DNA of 6,211 bases from DASZCR01 sp035942915 (GTDB taxonomy: Bacteria > Acidobacteriota > Blastocatellia > Pyrinomonadales > Pyrinomonadaceae). The DNA lies in contig DASZCR010000144.1 in the NCBI GenBank assembly GCA_035942915.1, positions 1-6,211 on the forward strand, read 5' to 3'. Below are positions 4,952 to 6,211 of the stretch, one piece after another. The notes below the pieces were generated by a model. The model saw only the letters and a program-made list of their open reading frames with translations, made no database searches and was not told where the DNA came from. Numbering within the stretch: position 1 is the first letter of the stretch; each line of letters begins with the position of its first letter. Position numbers and translations under genes: made by a program.

Positions 4952-6211
4952 ATAGGCGGCGTGCCCTCTGATGAATTTGTAAGTCTACTTTTGTATCTGA
5001 CAATGACAGGTTCAGGTGTGCGACGGTTTCGACGTGGTGTGTTTGCGGGAAGAGGTCGAAGGCGCGGAGGGAGGTGAGACGGTAGCCGCGCTCGAAGAGG
5101 AGATGGAGGTCGCGTGCGAGGGTGGCGGGGTCGCAGGAGACGTAGGAGATGTGGCGCGGTGCGAGGGCGTTGATGGCGTCGATGGTTTCGCGTTCGGCTC
5201 CTGCGCGTGGGGGGTCGAGGAGGATGAAGTCGATGGGAGGAAGGCTCTCTGTGCGTCGCGTGAGCCAGTCGCCGACGGCGGAGGTTTCAATCTCGGCGTG
5301 GGTGAGTCCGGCGTCGGAGAGGTTGCGGCGTGCGTAGCGCGTCGCCGAGGGATTGCCCTCGACGCCGACGACATGCCGGAAGCGACGCGCGAGGGGCAGC
5401 GTGAAGAGTCCGACGCCGCAGTAGAGGTCGAGTGCGCGTTCGCCCTCAGCGTCGCGCGTCGCTTCCGTGATGAGCGGTTCGAGGAGAGTGTGGTTGATTT
5501 GGAAGAAACAGTCTGGGCCGAAGCGGTAGGTCTCACCGCCGATGCTTCTCGTCTGTTCGCGCGCGAGAGCGTCGTCGGTCTCTTCATCGAGCGGAGGCCA
5601 GAGCATAACGCCGGAGTCGCCTGCGACGGCCTCAAACTCGCCCGTGCGCGCGTCGCGTGGGTGCTCCTTCAATTCGGCGCGCACGCGCTCAAGCGTCTCC
5701 TGAAGCGCAGGGATGACGACGGGGCAGACGGCGACATCGCAGACGTTGTGCGTGCCGCGCTCGAAGTAGCCGAGGCGTCTGCCGCCGCGCTCGAACTGCC
5801 ACTGCGCGCGCGAGCGATACTGCCAGACGGCGGGCGAGGGCGTGATGGGAATCTCTGCGGGAGGTTCGATGCGTGCGATGCGGCGCAGACAGTCGCGGAT
5901 AATCTCGACCTTCGCGGCGAGTTGCGCCTCGTAGTTGAGTTGTTGGAAGTCGCAGCCGCCGCACCGCCCGAAGTATGGACAGGGCGGCTCGACGCGCACG
6001 GGTGAAGGCGCAAGCACCTCGACGATTGAGGCGAAGGCGACGCGACCGCGCACGCGCTCGATGCGCACGCGCAGACGGTCGCCCGGCGCGGCGAGGCCGA
6101 CGAGCAGCGTCCGTTCACCGGCGCGCGCAAACCCGACGCCGCCCGGCAGCAGGCGTTCGATTGTGACTTCTAACTCTTCCGCGCCGGTGGGGGCTTTTGG
6201 AGTCGTGGGGG
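4950..6211 (-). CDS. rlmD: 23S rRNA (uracil-C5) methyltransferase, RlmD/TrmA family (N-terminal start outside window)
   Basis: The frame is open from the right edge to TAG at 4952-4950, giving 419 residues. A GTG at 6068 is internal, because the TRAM domain already begins upstream of it (VTIERLLPGGVGFAR; no start codon precedes it in the window). Numbering from the first full codon, C77, C83, C86 (the C-x5-CGGC box) and C162 (in VCPVV) should bind a 4Fe-4S cluster. The SAM-binding loop is LDLYCGVGLF (260-269), with FFQIN (235-239) and LLDPPRAG (330-337). The catalytic cysteine is C359 in SCDPATLARD and the general base is E394 in HHVETVA. By family it transfers a methyl group from SAM to C5 of a uridine in 23S rRNA, classically U1939. 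The RlmD, RlmC or other COG2265 assignment rests on the Fe-S and TRAM pattern and is not certain. About 20 residues follow the usual family end. Confidence 0.9.
   Translation of the reverse strand, partial: PTTPKAPTGAEELEVTIERLLPGGVGFARAGERTLLVGLAAPGDRLRVRIERVRGRVAFASIVEVLAPSPVRVEPPCPYFGRCGGCDFQQLNYEAQLAAKVEIIRDCLRRIARIEPPAEIPITPSPAVWQYRSRAQWQFERGGRRLGYFERGTHNVCDVAVCPVVIPALQETLERVRAELKEHPRDARTGEFEAVAGDSGVMLWPPLDEETDDALAREQTRSIGGETYRFGPDCFFQINHTLLEPLITEATRDAEGERALDLYCGVGLFTLPLARRFRHVVGVEGNPSATRYARRNLSDAGLTHAEIETSAVGDWLTRRTESLPPIDFILLDPPRAGAERETIDAINALAPRHISYVSCDPATLARDLHLLFERGYRLTSLRAFDLFPQTHHVETVAHLNLSLSDTKVDLQIHQRARRL

Noticed and set aside
5016..6005. Open frame of 329 codons on the plus strand opposite the methyltransferase gene
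   Set aside because: It is the complement of a clear RlmD-family gene in GC-rich sequence. The product is low-complexity (Ala, Glu, Val, Gly) with no recognisable motif.
6066..6068. GTG as start of the methyltransferase
   Set aside because: The open frame continues upstream to the window edge and encodes the expected TRAM domain, so the true start is outside.

Overview
The window looks like a bacterial chromosome of fairly high GC content with compact, one-directional coding: all five protein genes lie on the minus strand. The gene types (a GCPII-like secreted M28 peptidase, an RlmD-type rRNA methyltransferase, and a DUF692/DUF2063 pair next to a ferritin-like protein) would fit Acidobacteriota or a similar soil or environmental lineage. 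That assignment is an inference from protein style and composition; no rRNA or other marker is present.

Layout in transcription order, right to left. (1) 4950-6211: the 3' part of an RlmD/TrmA-family RNA m5U methyltransferase, with its start beyond the right edge. Its stop codon sits in the first arm of a strong rho-independent terminator (4899-4951). (2) 4681-4898: a leader region with a possible promoter, two hairpin-forming segments and a clear Shine-Dalgarno. (3) 2995-4680, 2044-2991 and 1127-2047: a tightly packed three-gene operon. It encodes a 561-residue ferritin-like protein with a Cys/Gly/His-rich C-terminal region, then a DUF692/MNIO oxidase, then a DUF2063 (BufC/MbnC-like) partner. 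The gaps are 3 nt and a 4-nt ATGA overlap. (4) 886-1126: a non-coding, lower-GC spacer with degenerate direct repeats and a weak promoter. (5) 1-875: the N-terminal 291 residues of a secreted M28 peptidase, running off the left edge.

The middle operon is the point of interest. DUF692 enzymes (MNIOs: MbnB, TglH, BufB, ChrH) use a multi-iron site to modify residues, usually cysteines, of ribosomally made peptides, and they act with a partner protein that is often DUF2063. No small precursor gene is present here. Instead, the gene directly upstream encodes a large ferritin-like protein. Eight of its ten cysteines are packed into residues 429-493, in repeated HAC and C-x5-C (GGCG) boxes. The simplest hypothesis is that this tail is the MNIO substrate, giving a modified, possibly metal-binding, protein rather than a small peptide. 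It lacks a signal peptide, unlike the exported bufferins. By eye the operon is also less GC-rich than the genes on either side, which is compatible with acquisition as a cassette.
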